From the NCBI GenBank assembly GCA_023410295.1, contig JAEYPY010000076.1:1-10807 (forward strand): a stretch of DNA of 10,807 nucleotides, in the 5' to 3' direction. The translations under genes and the position numbers were made by a program. The stretch comes from Pseudomonadota bacterium. GTDB lineage: Bacteria; Pseudomonadota; Alphaproteobacteria; Caulobacterales; Aquidulcibacteraceae. Below, piece by piece: positions 1 to 6,555 of the stretch. The first letter of the stretch is position 1; every line of letters starts with the position of its first letter. The notes beneath the pieces are model-generated. The model made no database searches. It saw only the letters and a program-made list of their open reading frames with translations, and was not told where the DNA came from.

Positions 1-709
1 TATAATCTTTGGCGCGCGCCTGCTCGAAGGTGATGCGATCAGCGACGCCGGCTTCTTCGGCCGCGCGCTGGGCGCGCTCGATGGATGGGGCGTGATAATC
101 GTAGCCGTAGAATTCTGAGTTTGGGAACGCGAGCGCCATCAACACCGTCGATGCGCCGTGGCCGCAACCGACATCGGCGACCTTGGCGCCGCGTTGAAGC
201 TTCGCCGTCACGCCATCAAGCGCTGGCAACCATTCAGAGACCAGATGGGCGTTGTAGCCGGGGCGGAAGAACCGCTCGGTGCCGCGAAACAGGCACGTCG
301 AATGTTCGTGCCAACCCACGCCCTTGCCGGTTTTGAACGCCTCGGCGACCTTGGGCTCATCAAGCCACATCGCTTGCGCTACTTCGAAGGCGCCGGCGAA
401 GAAGGCCGGGCCGCCCTCGTCCGCGAAGGCAGCGGCCTGTTCGGGATTGAGCCGAAACGCGTTCTCCTCCGGAATGTAGTCAATGTAGCCGGCGGCCGCT
501 TGCGCCGAGAGCCATTCGCGCATGTAGCGGGGGTTCAGGCCGAGTTCTCCGGCAAGTTCTTCGGCTGTCACCATCTCGCCGTCGGCCATGGCCTTGTAGA
601 TGCCGAGCCGATCGCCCAGCAGCACCAGCGCCGCGCTTGCGGAAGCGCCGAGATCGCCGACCAGTTTTCCGAGAAATGCGTCCAGCTTGTCAGGATCGGG
701 AGCATGCAT
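1..709 (-). CDS. Winged-helix class I SAM-dependent methyltransferase (3' end cut off by window)
   Basis: The minus strand is open from ATG at 709 to the left edge, giving 236 residues with no stop, so the C-terminal part is missing. The start is supported by GGAGG at 720-716, six bases before the ATG. Residues about 15-90 look like a winged-helix domain (dimerisation or substrate recognition), with helices around LGDRLGIYKAM and NPRYMREWL. This arrangement is known from Rv2258c-type and O-methyltransferase-like proteins. The SAM-binding motif I, VADVGCGHGAST, lies at about 177-188. The acidic residue at the end of strand 2 is probably D204 in YGYDYH. The substrate cannot be read from the sequence. 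The gene diverges from the ABC exporter across 260 bp, so it is probably its own transcription unit. The methyltransferase call is firm. The reaction (small molecule, lipid or other acceptor) is unknown. Confidence 0.85.
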   Translation of the reverse strand, partial: MHAPDPDKLDAFLGKLVGDLGASASAALVLLGDRLGIYKAMADGEMVTAEELAGELGLNPRYMREWLSAQAAAGYIDYIPEENAFRLNPEQAAAFADEGGPAFFAGAFEVAQAMWLDEPKVAEAFKTGKGVGWHEHSTCLFRGTERFFRPGYNAHLVSEWLPALDGVTAKLQRGAKVADVGCGHGASTVLMALAFPNSEFYGYDYHAPSIERAQRAAEEAGVADRITFEQARAKDY

Positions 710-773
710 AGCCAACCTCCTGAGTGGAAAGCTCAGCTAAGCGCTCTTGTCTTGGTTGCTGCAAGTACGACGC

Positions 774-781
774 GATAAAAT
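774..781 (+). promoter_or_regulatory. AT-rich -10-like element in the divergent methyltransferase/ABC intergenic region
   Basis: The 710-969 gap has one AT-rich patch, GATAAAATTTAG, starting at 774. On the plus strand TTGGTT (752-757) lies 16-18 bases upstream of GATAAA/TAAAAT, which is compatible with a sigma-70 promoter for the ABC genes with a leader of about 180 nt. The same patch could also serve the methyltransferase on the other strand. An open frame continues upstream of 970 in phase with the ABC gene, but its translation looks unlike protein. Apart from this patch I see nothing I can name in the gap. Confidence 0.25.
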
Positions 782-969
782 TTAGTTTCAACCGCAGACC
801 AGCGCGCCCCATCGGCTGCCAAGCCACACGCCAAATCAACACGCCGCTGCGATCACGCCCCATACCCCAGTGCCGCCTTGGGATTGAGCGCAGGGTCAGG
901 GGTGCGTCAATCGCGCGACAGGCGGCGGCGCTTGATCTCTGCGCGGCGTCCGTCCAGTTTGCCGCCAGC

Positions 970-1908
970 ATGAACGCAGCGCTGGAAGCAGAAGGCCTCG
1001 TGAAGCGCTACGGCGCGCGGACGGCTGTCGACGACTTGAGTTTCAAGGTCCCGCAAGGATCGATCTACGGCGTGCTCGGGCCGAACGGCGCGGGCAAGTC
1101 GAGCACGCTGCGCATGCTCGTCGGCGTGCTGCGCCCGAGCGCCGGCAGCGTCTCCATTCTAGGTGGGCCGCCGACGCGCGATACCATGCGCCGCGTAGGT
1201 TATCTCCCGGAAGAACGCGGCCTCTATCGTTCAATGAGCGCGCGGGCCGCAATCGCCTACCTCGCCCGTCTCAAGGGCGTCCCATCCGGCAAGGCTTACA
1301 AACGCGCCGACAAGTTGTTGAATGATCACGGCCTCGGTAAGGTCAAGCATAAGAAGATCAAAACGCTCTCCAAGGGCATGGCGCAGAAGGTGCAGGTACT
1401 GGCCTCGATCGCGCACGATCCCGATCTCATTATTTTCGACGAACCGTTCGCCGGTCTCGATCCGGTGAATCAGCGCGTCCTCGAAGACACGATTCGCACG
1501 CAAGCCGCAGCCGGTCACACCATCCTATTCTCCACGCACGTGATGGAGCACGCCGAGCGCTTGTGCGACCGCATCCTCCTGATCGCGCAGGGGCGCAAGG
1601 CGTTCGAGGGCAGTGTGCAGGAGGCGCTCGCGCTTGCGCCAAGCGCGGCAGTGCTTGAGACCGAAGGCGAGTTCGATCTTGCCGCCGCGCTTCGCCCGCG
1701 CGGCTTTGCCGTTGCCTGCGAGGGGGAGGAGCATGGCAACCGGCGATGGCGTGCTACGCTCGATAACGGTCGGGGCTCGCGCCAGCTATTGCAGGCGTGC
1801 GTTGAAGCCGGCGCGCCGCTGTCGCTGTTCGAGCCGACGCGCGCCAGCCTTCATGAAGCCTTCGTCGCATTGGTCGGCGACAAAGCCATGCCGAGCGCTG
1901 CCGAATGA
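970..1908 (+). CDS. ABC transporter ATP-binding protein, NatA-like with DUF4162-type C-terminus
   Basis: This 312-residue protein is the ATPase of a two-gene ABC-2 exporter. Visible motifs are Walker A GPNGAGKSS (37-45), the signature LSKGMAQKVQ (133-142, SKGM in place of SGGQ, as is common in NatA-like ATPases), Walker B LIIFDEP (153-159) with the D-loop GLDP, and the switch His190 in FSTH. Residues about 210-305 form the extra C-terminal domain seen in NatA-type proteins (DUF4162), ending in LHEAFVALVG. The ATG at 970 was chosen because homology begins right after it (LEAEGLVKRYG). The frame is open to 724, but that upstream part is not protein-like. No clear Shine-Dalgarno precedes 970. 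The stop overlaps the permease start by four bases, so the two are very likely translationally coupled. The substrate is unknown. NatAB was described as a sodium exporter, but most relatives are uncharacterised. Confidence 0.93.
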   Translation: MNAALEAEGLVKRYGARTAVDDLSFKVPQGSIYGVLGPNGAGKSSTLRMLVGVLRPSAGSVSILGGPPTRDTMRRVGYLPEERGLYRSMSARAAIAYLARLKGVPSGKAYKRADKLLNDHGLGKVKHKKIKTLSKGMAQKVQVLASIAHDPDLIIFDEPFAGLDPVNQRVLEDTIRTQAAAGHTILFSTHVMEHAERLCDRILLIAQGRKAFEGSVQEALALAPSAAVLETEGEFDLAAALRPRGFAVACEGEEHGNRRWRATLDNGRGSRQLLQACVEAGAPLSLFEPTRASLHEAFVALVGDKAMPSAAE

Positions 1909-3344
1909 GTCTCTCACCCACTCTGCTCGTCGCCCGGCGCGACTATTTCGCTTACGTCGGCGCCTGGGGCTTTTTGCTCTCGCTGATCACCGCGCCATTG
2001 ATCATCGCGCTTTTGATCTTCGCGCCGATCCTCCTGGCGCGCGCCGAGCCGCCGCGTGTGCTCACCGTGATCGCCGAGCAGGCCGGCGACGCCGAGACCG
2101 TGCGCGCGGCGTTCGAAGCCAATGCGCGGCGCGAAGTGCGCGGCGAGGTGCGGGCCTATCTCGACGCCGCCGCGCCGGCTGTCTCGGTCGCCGCGACGCA
2201 AGCGTTCGATGATGCGCCCGATCGTGCGGCCGCCGTCGCCGCTGCGCGAAATGTCGTGGCGCAGCAAGCGCCGCGTGCGCTGCGCGCCTTTCCCTCGCCG
2301 ACATCGCGCTACCACTTGGTCGAGCCGCCGGCAGAGACGATCGAGGCACTGCGGCCCTATCTTTCCGGCGCACAAGCGCTGCCGGATGGGGGTTCGCTAT
2401 TCGGCGCGCTCAATATTCGCCGTGTCGGGGCCGAGCCGGCCATTGAATATTGGAGTGTCAATCTCAGCCACGACGAGCCGTCCAATATCGCCCGCCGCGC
2501 CATGCGTCTCGCCATGCAGCGCGAGGCGCTCGCGGCGCAAGGCTTGGCGCCGACGGAAGCCGATCGGCTCGAGACGCTGGAGCCCACAGTCGCGCAATTC
2601 GATCCGCGCCCAAGCGCGGGCGAAGCGCAGGTGACGATCCGCGACCGCGCGCCGTTTTATGCGGCGCTGGCGCTTGCCTTCATTCTGTGGAGCGTCGTGT
2701 TCTCCGTCGCCAACATGCTGCTGTCCAGCGTGATCGAGGAGCGCTCGAACAAGATCCTCGATACGCTGCTGACCAGCGTCAGCCCCGTGCAGCTGCTCAC
2801 CGGCAAGCTCCTGGGCGTGGCCATGGTGAGCCTGACGCTCTTCCTGTTCTGGGGCGCGCTGGGCGGCTGGCTATTGACGATGGCGGCTGAACGCAGCGCC
2901 GAATCCATTTTCGGACAAGTCGCGGCGGCGTTCCTTGAGCCGCGCTTGCTTGTCGCGTTCGCCGTGGGCTTCGTCGCCGGCTATTTGATGTACGGGACGA
3001 TCTTCCTGGCGCTGGGTTCGCTCTGCGAGTCGATCCAGGAAGCGCAGACGCTGCTTGGGCCAGTCGCGCTCGTGCTTGCGGTGCCGATGATGCTGATCAC
3101 GCCGGCGCTCGATAATCCCAACGCGCCCATTGTCGAGGCGGCGAGCTGGGTGCCGATCTTCACGCCGTTCCTGCTCTTGGTGCGCGCGCCCTCAGGGCTC
3201 GATTGGGTGGAGATCGCCGGCATGGCGGCGTTGATGATCGTCACCGTCATCATCATTCTTGCCCTCGCATCGCGCGTCTTCAAAGCCGGCGTCGTCGACC
3301 AAGCCTCCATGTCCAGCTGGCGGGGGCGTAAAGCGAAGGGCTGA
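1905..3344 (+). CDS. ABC-2 type permease, NatB-like
   Basis: This 479-residue inner-membrane protein is the membrane partner of the ATPase just upstream, with which it shares an ATGA overlap (1905-1908). Topology read by eye: one helix at about 21-46, a long hydrophilic extracytoplasmic domain at about 47-245, then helices at about 248-275, 300-325, 347-370, 382-402, 415-426 (short) and 434-459, and a basic C-terminal tail. The family stretch EERSNKILDTLL followed by SPVQLLTGKLLG after the second helix is the coupling segment typical of the NatB/ABC2_membrane_3 family. Several LLxSP-type permeases of this family share it. Two copies with two ATPases would be expected in the complex, with export direction. 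A strong hairpin follows 10 bases after the stop. The substrate cannot be deduced. Confidence 0.9.
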   Translation: MSLSPTLLVARRDYFAYVGAWGFLLSLITAPLIIALLIFAPILLARAEPPRVLTVIAEQAGDAETVRAAFEANARREVRGEVRAYLDAAAPAVSVAATQAFDDAPDRAAAVAAARNVVAQQAPRALRAFPSPTSRYHLVEPPAETIEALRPYLSGAQALPDGGSLFGALNIRRVGAEPAIEYWSVNLSHDEPSNIARRAMRLAMQREALAAQGLAPTEADRLETLEPTVAQFDPRPSAGEAQVTIRDRAPFYAALALAFILWSVVFSVANMLLSSVIEERSNKILDTLLTSVSPVQLLTGKLLGVAMVSLTLFLFWGALGGWLLTMAAERSAESIFGQVAAAFLEPRLLVAFAVGFVAGYLMYGTIFLALGSLCESIQEAQTLLGPVALVLAVPMMLITPALDNPNAPIVEAASWVPIFTPFLLLVRAPSGLDWVEIAGMAALMIVTVIIILALASRVFKAGVVDQASMSSWRGRKAKG

Positions 3345-3353
3345 GCGCAACGA

Positions 3354-3383
3354 AAACGCCGCCCGGTTTCCCGGACGGCGTTT
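3354..3383. terminator. Bidirectional terminator hairpin between the ABC permease gene and rpsU
   Basis: A13-bp stem with one mismatch pairs 3354-3366 (AAACGCCGCCCGG) with 3371-3383 (CCGGACGGCGTTT) around a TTTC loop. It lies between two convergent genes, 10 bp after the permease stop and 24 bp before the rpsU stop. The A-rich side and T-rich side make it work in both directions: TTT on the plus strand, TTTT on the minus strand. This is the best intrinsic terminator in the window, although the U tracts are short. Confidence 0.75.
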
Positions 3384-3406
3384 CGAAAACTGAGAGAGAT
3401 GCGCTC

Positions 3407-3640
3407 TTACCGCGGCTTCGGCGCAGGACGCGGCAGCAGGCCTTCGCGCTGGGCGCGCTTGCGGGCGAGCTTGCGGGCCCGGCGCACAGCTTCGGCGCGT
3501 TCACGCGCACGCTTTTCCGAGGGCTTCTCGTAATGGTTGCGGCGCTTCATCTCGCGGAAAGTGCCTTCCCGCTGCATCTTCTTTTTGAGCGCCTTCAACG
3601 CCTGGTCGACGTTGTTGTCGCGAACGAAAATCTGTACCAG
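3407..3640 (-). CDS. rpsU: 30S ribosomal protein S21, apparent CTG start
   Basis: The product is 77 residues of a small, very basic protein of the 30S subunit, which acts near the mRNA exit/anti-Shine-Dalgarno region of 16S rRNA during initiation. The conserved S21 core is complete: VQIFVRDNNVDQALKALKK, then KMQREGTFREMKRR, YEKPSEKRARE and a run of Arg/Lys, ending GLLPRPAPKPR. The conserved N-terminus is in frame but has no ATG, GTG or TTG before it. The codons upstream of the Val codon are CTG (3640-3638), CCC, AGA, GAG, AGG and then TAA. The only plausible initiator giving M-V-Q-I-F is therefore CTG, with AAGGGAGAG at about 3652-3644 as ribosome-binding site. The next possible start, TTG at 3598, would delete 14 universally conserved residues. 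It is convergent with the ABC permease gene and divergent from the COQ9-family gene. Confidence 0.93.
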   Translation of the reverse strand: MVQIFVRDNNVDQALKALKKKMQREGTFREMKRRNHYEKPSEKRARERAEAVRRARKLARKRAQREGLLPRPAPKPR

Positions 3641-3676
3641 GGGTCTCTCCCTTTAATCCGAACACGTGAATGCCCC

Positions 3677-3691
3677 GGCGCGGGCCGCGCC
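3677..3691 (-). other. GC hairpin in the predicted rpsU 5' leader
   Basis: A perfect 6-bp all-GC stem (GGCGCG with CGCGCC) closes a 3-nt loop. It lies about 37 nt upstream of the CTG start, inside the leader that would follow from the promoter at 3714-3742. It may only reflect high GC content. If transcribed it would be stable. A role in translational control of S21 is speculation. Confidence 0.3.
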
Positions 3692-3713
3692 GTGGTCAGA
3701 AAGTGAAGGCGGG

Positions 3714-3742
3714 GCCATAGCAAAAGGCCGCGCCTCTGTCCA
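3714..3742 (-). promoter_or_regulatory. Candidate sigma-70 promoter of rpsU
   Basis: Read on the minus strand, TGGACA (3742-3737) is followed by a 17-base spacer and TATGGC (3719-3714). The first hexamer is one base away from TTGACA, and TATGG-type -10 elements are usual for alphaproteobacterial housekeeping promoters. It would give a leader of about 65-70 nt before the CTG start at 3640. This is a reading by eye, not tested. Confidence 0.45.
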
Positions 3743-3789
3743 TGGCTGGCGAGGTCGACGCTGCTCTCGCCTGGGCGTAGCTTGGGCTC

Positions 3790-4437
3790 ATGAACGACGC
3801 TCCCTCCGCCCGGTTCCGCGCCCGCCTCCTGGAGGCTTTCCCGGCTCATGCCGCCCGCCTGGGCTGGACTAACGAGGCCCTTAAGGCCGCCGCGGCCGAG
3901 GTGCAGCTCTCCGAAGGGGAGACGGCGTTGGCCTGCCCCCACGGGGCCTCGGCCCTCATCGAAGCCTTCGCCGATCGGGCCGATCAGGCGATGCTCGAGG
4001 CGCTGGCTGATCTCGACCTTCCGGCCATGCGCATCCGCGACAAGGTCCGCGCCGCGGTTCAGCTGCGGCTCGAAGCTCAGGCGCCTTACAAGGATGCCGC
4101 ACGGGCGATGACCCGCGCCTTATCACGGCCGGATCGTGGCCCGCTCGCGGCGCGTATCCTCTGGCGCACCGCCGACCGTATCTGGCGCGCGCTGGGCGAC
4201 ACCTCGACCGACGGCAATTTCTACTCCAAGCGCGCCATCCTCTCCGGCGTGCTCGCCTCCACCTATGCGCGCTGGTTCGGCGACGACAGCGCCGATCACG
4301 CCGACACTTGGTCTTTTCTCGATGCGCGCATTGAGAACGTGATGCAGTTCGAGAAATTCAAAGCGCGTTTCAAGCCGCTGTCGAAGGGCGTCGAGAGCGC
4401 GGTCGGCGTGGCCGCGCGGTTCCGGTACGGACGCTAA
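3790..4437 (+). CDS. COQ9 family protein (ubiquinone biosynthesis accessory)
   Basis: This 215-residue protein matches the COQ9 family in length and sequence. COQ9 binds lipids and, in eukaryotes, presents the quinone precursor to the hydroxylase COQ7. Bacterial members are presumed to help ubiquinone synthesis at the inner membrane. Landmarks are RARLLEAFPAHAARLGWT (residues 9-26, the N-terminal TetR-like helical fold), GDTSTDGNFYSKRAILSG (136-153), and TWSFLDARIENVMQFEKF (173-190), the C-terminal lipid-binding amphipathic helix. In many relatives the middle motif reads D-W-N/Y-Y-T-K-R. Here it is D-G-N-F-Y-S-K-R. Such genes are sometimes annotated as TetR regulators because of the fold. The divergent neighbour is rpsU, an arrangement I recall as recurring in alphaproteobacteria. 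The start has no good Shine-Dalgarno, but the family N-terminus fits ATG 3790. Confidence 0.88.
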   Translation: MNDAPSARFRARLLEAFPAHAARLGWTNEALKAAAAEVQLSEGETALACPHGASALIEAFADRADQAMLEALADLDLPAMRIRDKVRAAVQLRLEAQAPYKDAARAMTRALSRPDRGPLAARILWRTADRIWRALGDTSTDGNFYSKRAILSGVLASTYARWFGDDSADHADTWSFLDARIENVMQFEKFKARFKPLSKGVESAVGVAARFRYGR

Positions 4438-4454
4438 ACGCTTTGCAACCCTGG

Positions 4455-4477
4455 ACCGAAGGAACTTCGGTTATACT
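4455..4477 (+). promoter_or_regulatory. Perfect inverted repeat abutting a TATACT -10-like hexamer
   Basis: ACCGAAG (4455-4461), a GAA spacer, and CTTCGGT (4465-4471) form a perfect 7-bp inverted repeat, immediately followed by TATACT (4472-4477). It lies 18 bp after the COQ9 stop and 36 bp before the next start. It could be a terminator-like hairpin for the COQ9 gene (but the downstream sequence is not U-rich) or an operator against the -10 box of the small membrane protein gene. No good -35 hexamer sits 16-18 bases upstream of TATACT. Confidence 0.4.
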
Positions 4478-4512
4478 TTGCCTCCTGTACGAACTCGCGA
4501 ATGGAGGCGCTC

Positions 4513-4857
4513 ATGCAAGCTGCTCCGGTCCGGTTCTTCACCGCAGCGCTTTGGCCGTTGTCCATTTGGACCAGCCTCACGCATCTCGAAGAACATCCCG
4601 CTGACGATTACGTCGAGCGCACCAGCCCCATTGTGGCGACGGCGATCGCGTTCTGGCTCTGCGTCGCGGCCGTGCTGATCTTCGCAACGCCCAGCGTGCA
4701 CATGGTGAGCGCGGCGCTCGATTCCGGCGAACAAACCGCCGCCACGGTCAGCCGAGCGCCCGGCGTGGTGGCAGACGTGCTCTGGTTTTTCCTGCCCGTG
4801 CTCTACGTGATCGGGTTCTGGCTCTTCACCACGCGCGATGCAGCGTTCCCACGCTGA
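4513..4857 (+). CDS. Small two-helix membrane protein of unknown function
   Basis: I do not recognise this 114-residue protein. The start at ATG 4513 is preferred over the in-frame ATG at 4501 because GGAGG (4503-4507) lies five bases before 4513 and overlaps the earlier codon. Two clear membrane helices are visible, at about 40-58 (IVATAIAFWLCVAAVLIFA) and about 85-105 (VVADVLWFFLPVLYVIGFW). A hydrophobic but short aromatic-rich stretch at 8-22 may be a third, partial membrane contact. The loop between the helices (about 59-84) is polar, and a short tail TTRDAAFPR follows. There is no signal peptide with a cleavage site. It follows the COQ9-family gene on the same strand but has its own candidate regulatory element. 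It converges on purK with only 12 bp between the stops. No function can be assigned. Confidence 0.7.
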   Translation: MQAAPVRFFTAALWPLSIWTSLTHLEEHPADDYVERTSPIVATAIAFWLCVAAVLIFATPSVHMVSAALDSGEQTAATVSRAPGVVADVLWFFLPVLYVIGFWLFTTRDAAFPR

Positions 4858-4869
4858 CGCGATGTGCCA

Positions 4870-5940
4870 CTAGCGGGGATAGATTTTCGTGACGTGGCCC
4901 ATCTTGCGGCCGGCGCGGGTGTCGCGCTTGCCGTAGAGGTGGAGCCGTGCTTCGGGAGCGGCCGCGAGCGCGGTCCATTGCGCGGCGTCTTCGCCGATCA
5001 GGTTCAGCATTTCGATGCGCGCCGTGCGCGTTGTCGGCCCCAGCGGCCAGCCGGCGACAGCGCGGATATGCTGCTCGAATTGCGAGGTCAGCGCGCCCTC
5101 GATGGTCCAGTGACCGGAATTGTGCACGCGCGGCGCCATCTCGTTGGCGACGAGCGAGCCATCGGCCATGACGAAGAATTCGATCGTCAGCACGCCGACA
5201 TAATCGAAAGCCTCCAGCACTTCGCGCGCGGCGCTTTGCGCGTGCTCGACGATGATGTCGCTCGCATGCGCCGGCACGACGGTGCGTGAGAGAATGCCGC
5301 CGGCGTGCTCGTTTTCGCAGAGATCGTAGAAGGCGATGGCGCCGTCGCCGCCGCGGGCGGCGATGATCGAGGCTTCGCTTTCGAAGGCGCAGAAGCCTTC
5401 CAGAACGCCCGGGGCGCCGAGTTTCTCGTAAGCGCCGGCTGCGTCCGCGGCGCTCATGATGCGGATTTGGCCGCGGCCGTCATAGCCCAGCCGGCGCGTT
5501 TTCAGGATCGCCGGCGCGCCGATTTCGGCGATCGCGGCGTCGAGATCGGCTTGCGAGGAAATCGCGGCGAAGGGCGGGGTGGCGATATTGAGCGAGCGGA
5601 AGAAGCTCTTCTCGTCGAAACGGTCCTGGGCGATGGCGAGCGCACGCGGCGAGGGCGCGACGTTGGCGCCTGCTTCGATCAGCGCTTCGGCGGTTTCGGC
5701 CGGCACGTTCTCGAACTCGGTGGTCACCACGGATACGCGGCGTGCGAAATCTGCGAGCGCACTGCGATCGAGATAATTGCCGACCATGGTCTTCGCGGCG
5801 ACGCGCGAGGCGGGGCTGTCGGGTTCGTCGGTGAAGATGGCGACGTCGAAGCCGAGTTGCGCCGCGGCGATGGCGAGCATGCGGCCCAACTGGCCGCCGC
5901 CCAGGATGCCGATTGTCGAACCCGGCTGCAGCGGACTCAT
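4870..5940 (-). CDS. purK: N5-carboxyaminoimidazole ribonucleotide synthase (AIR carboxylase, ATPase subunit)
   Basis: PurK uses ATP and bicarbonate to convert AIR to N5-CAIR in de novo purine synthesis, in the cytoplasm. The 356-residue length is normal. Motifs in order are GILGGGQLGRM (11-21, N-terminal nucleotide-binding-like domain), LKTRRLGYDGRGQ (146-158, ATP-grasp), NEMAPRVHNSGHWT (266-279, metal and substrate site), and near the C-terminus HLYGK (334-338) and RKMGH (345-349), which contact the AIR phosphate in known structures. Its start overlaps the purE stop by four bases (ATGA, 5940-5937), so the two are one coupled operon and the unstable N5-CAIR passes directly to PurE. It converges on the small membrane protein gene, and I see no good terminator between them. 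Confidence 0.97.
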   Translation of the reverse strand: MSPLQPGSTIGILGGGQLGRMLAIAAAQLGFDVAIFTDEPDSPASRVAAKTMVGNYLDRSALADFARRVSVVTTEFENVPAETAEALIEAGANVAPSPRALAIAQDRFDEKSFFRSLNIATPPFAAISSQADLDAAIAEIGAPAILKTRRLGYDGRGQIRIMSAADAAGAYEKLGAPGVLEGFCAFESEASIIAARGGDGAIAFYDLCENEHAGGILSRTVVPAHASDIIVEHAQSAAREVLEAFDYVGVLTIEFFVMADGSLVANEMAPRVHNSGHWTIEGALTSQFEQHIRAVAGWPLGPTTRTARIEMLNLIGEDAAQWTALAAAPEARLHLYGKRDTRAGRKMGHVTKIYPR

Positions 5941-6425
5941 GTCGGGCTTTCAGTCACCGCATCGGTTTGTGCGGCGCGGTAGGCGTCGAGCCGCGCCGCC
6001 AGCGCGTCATCCGAGAGCGCCAGGATCGCAGCCGCCATCAGCGCGGCGTTGACGGCGCCGGCTTCGCCGATCGCCCGCGTGCCGACAGGCACGCCGCGGG
6101 GCATCTGGACGATTGAGAGCAGGCTATCGAGGCCCTTCAAGTCGCGGCTCTTGATTGGCACGCCCAGGACGGGAAGCGGGGTCATGGCTGCGGTCATTCC
6201 GGGGAGGTGGGCCGCGCCGCCGGCGCCGGCAATGATGACCTTGAGCCCGCGGCCCTTAGCGGCGGCGGCGTAGTCATAGAGCCGCTGCGGTGTACGGTGA
6301 GCTGATACCACCTTAGCCTCATGCGGCACGCCGAGCGCCTTCAGCGTCTCGGCTGCGGCGGCCATGGTTTCCCAGTCGGATTTCGAGCCCATGATCAGGC
6401 CGACCAATGGGGCGGGCGTCGCCAT
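5937..6425 (-). CDS. purE: N5-carboxyaminoimidazole ribonucleotide mutase
   Basis: PurE moves the carboxyl group of N5-CAIR to C4 to give CAIR, the step after PurK. The 162-residue product is a class I (bacterial mutase) PurE, expected to form an octamer. Motifs: GSKSDW (13-18), SAHRTP (41-46, holding the catalytic His43), GAGGAAHLPGM (67-77), PLPVLGVPI (83-91) and SLLSIVQMPRGVPVGT (101-116). AGGAG at about 6439-6435 lies nine bases before the ATG at 6425, which supports this start. The gene is first in a purE-purK operon and is divergent from the diguanylate cyclase gene across 130 bp. Class II (metazoan-type, CO2-using) PurE is unlikely because purK is adjacent. Confidence 0.97.
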   Translation of the reverse strand: MATPAPLVGLIMGSKSDWETMAAAAETLKALGVPHEAKVVSAHRTPQRLYDYAAAAKGRGLKVIIAGAGGAAHLPGMTAAMTPLPVLGVPIKSRDLKGLDSLLSIVQMPRGVPVGTRAIGEAGAVNAALMAAAILALSDDALAARLDAYRAAQTDAVTESPT

Positions 6426-6499
6426 ATGCGGCTGCTCCTAAAAAACGCGCCAGTAAATGAAGCCGCGCTGTCCGTCCAGTCCGGGGGCGCGGCGCGTAG

Positions 6500-6514
6500 T
6501 TAAGACCGCCTTTA
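6500..6514 (+). promoter_or_regulatory. Near-consensus CtrA-like box (TTAA-N7-TTTA)
   Basis: TTAA (6500-6503), seven bases, then TTTA (6511-6514) match 7 of 8 positions of the CtrA consensus TTAA-N7-TTAA known from Caulobacter. The box lies 42 bp before the diguanylate cyclase ATG, in its intergenic region with purE. The motif is short, so chance is possible, though AT-rich tetramers are scarce in this GC-rich sequence. It holds only if the host belongs to a CtrA-using alphaproteobacterial lineage. Confidence 0.35.
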
Positions 6515-6555
6515 CCTCGCCAGCGCATCCCTTGGCGGAGAGGCGAGACCCCGGA

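Noticed and set aside
711..735. Small inverted repeat CTGAG-N7-CTCAG touching the methyltransferase ribosome-binding site
   Set aside because: Only a 5-bp stem with a 7-nt loop. It is too weak to claim as a regulatory hairpin.
724..969. In-frame upstream extension of the ABC ATPase
   Set aside because: The residues look random and Arg/Cys-rich, while family homology starts at the ATG at 970. An extension of 82 residues is not expected for NatA-type proteins.
690..971. Open frame on the minus strand spanning the methyltransferase/ABC spacer
   Set aside because: Its translation has no recognisable pattern, has no ribosome-binding site, and overlaps the ribosome-binding site and start of the methyltransferase gene.
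4864..5982. Long plus-strand open frames across purK and purE
   Set aside because: They mirror confident minus-strand genes in GC-rich DNA. Their translations show no family patterns.
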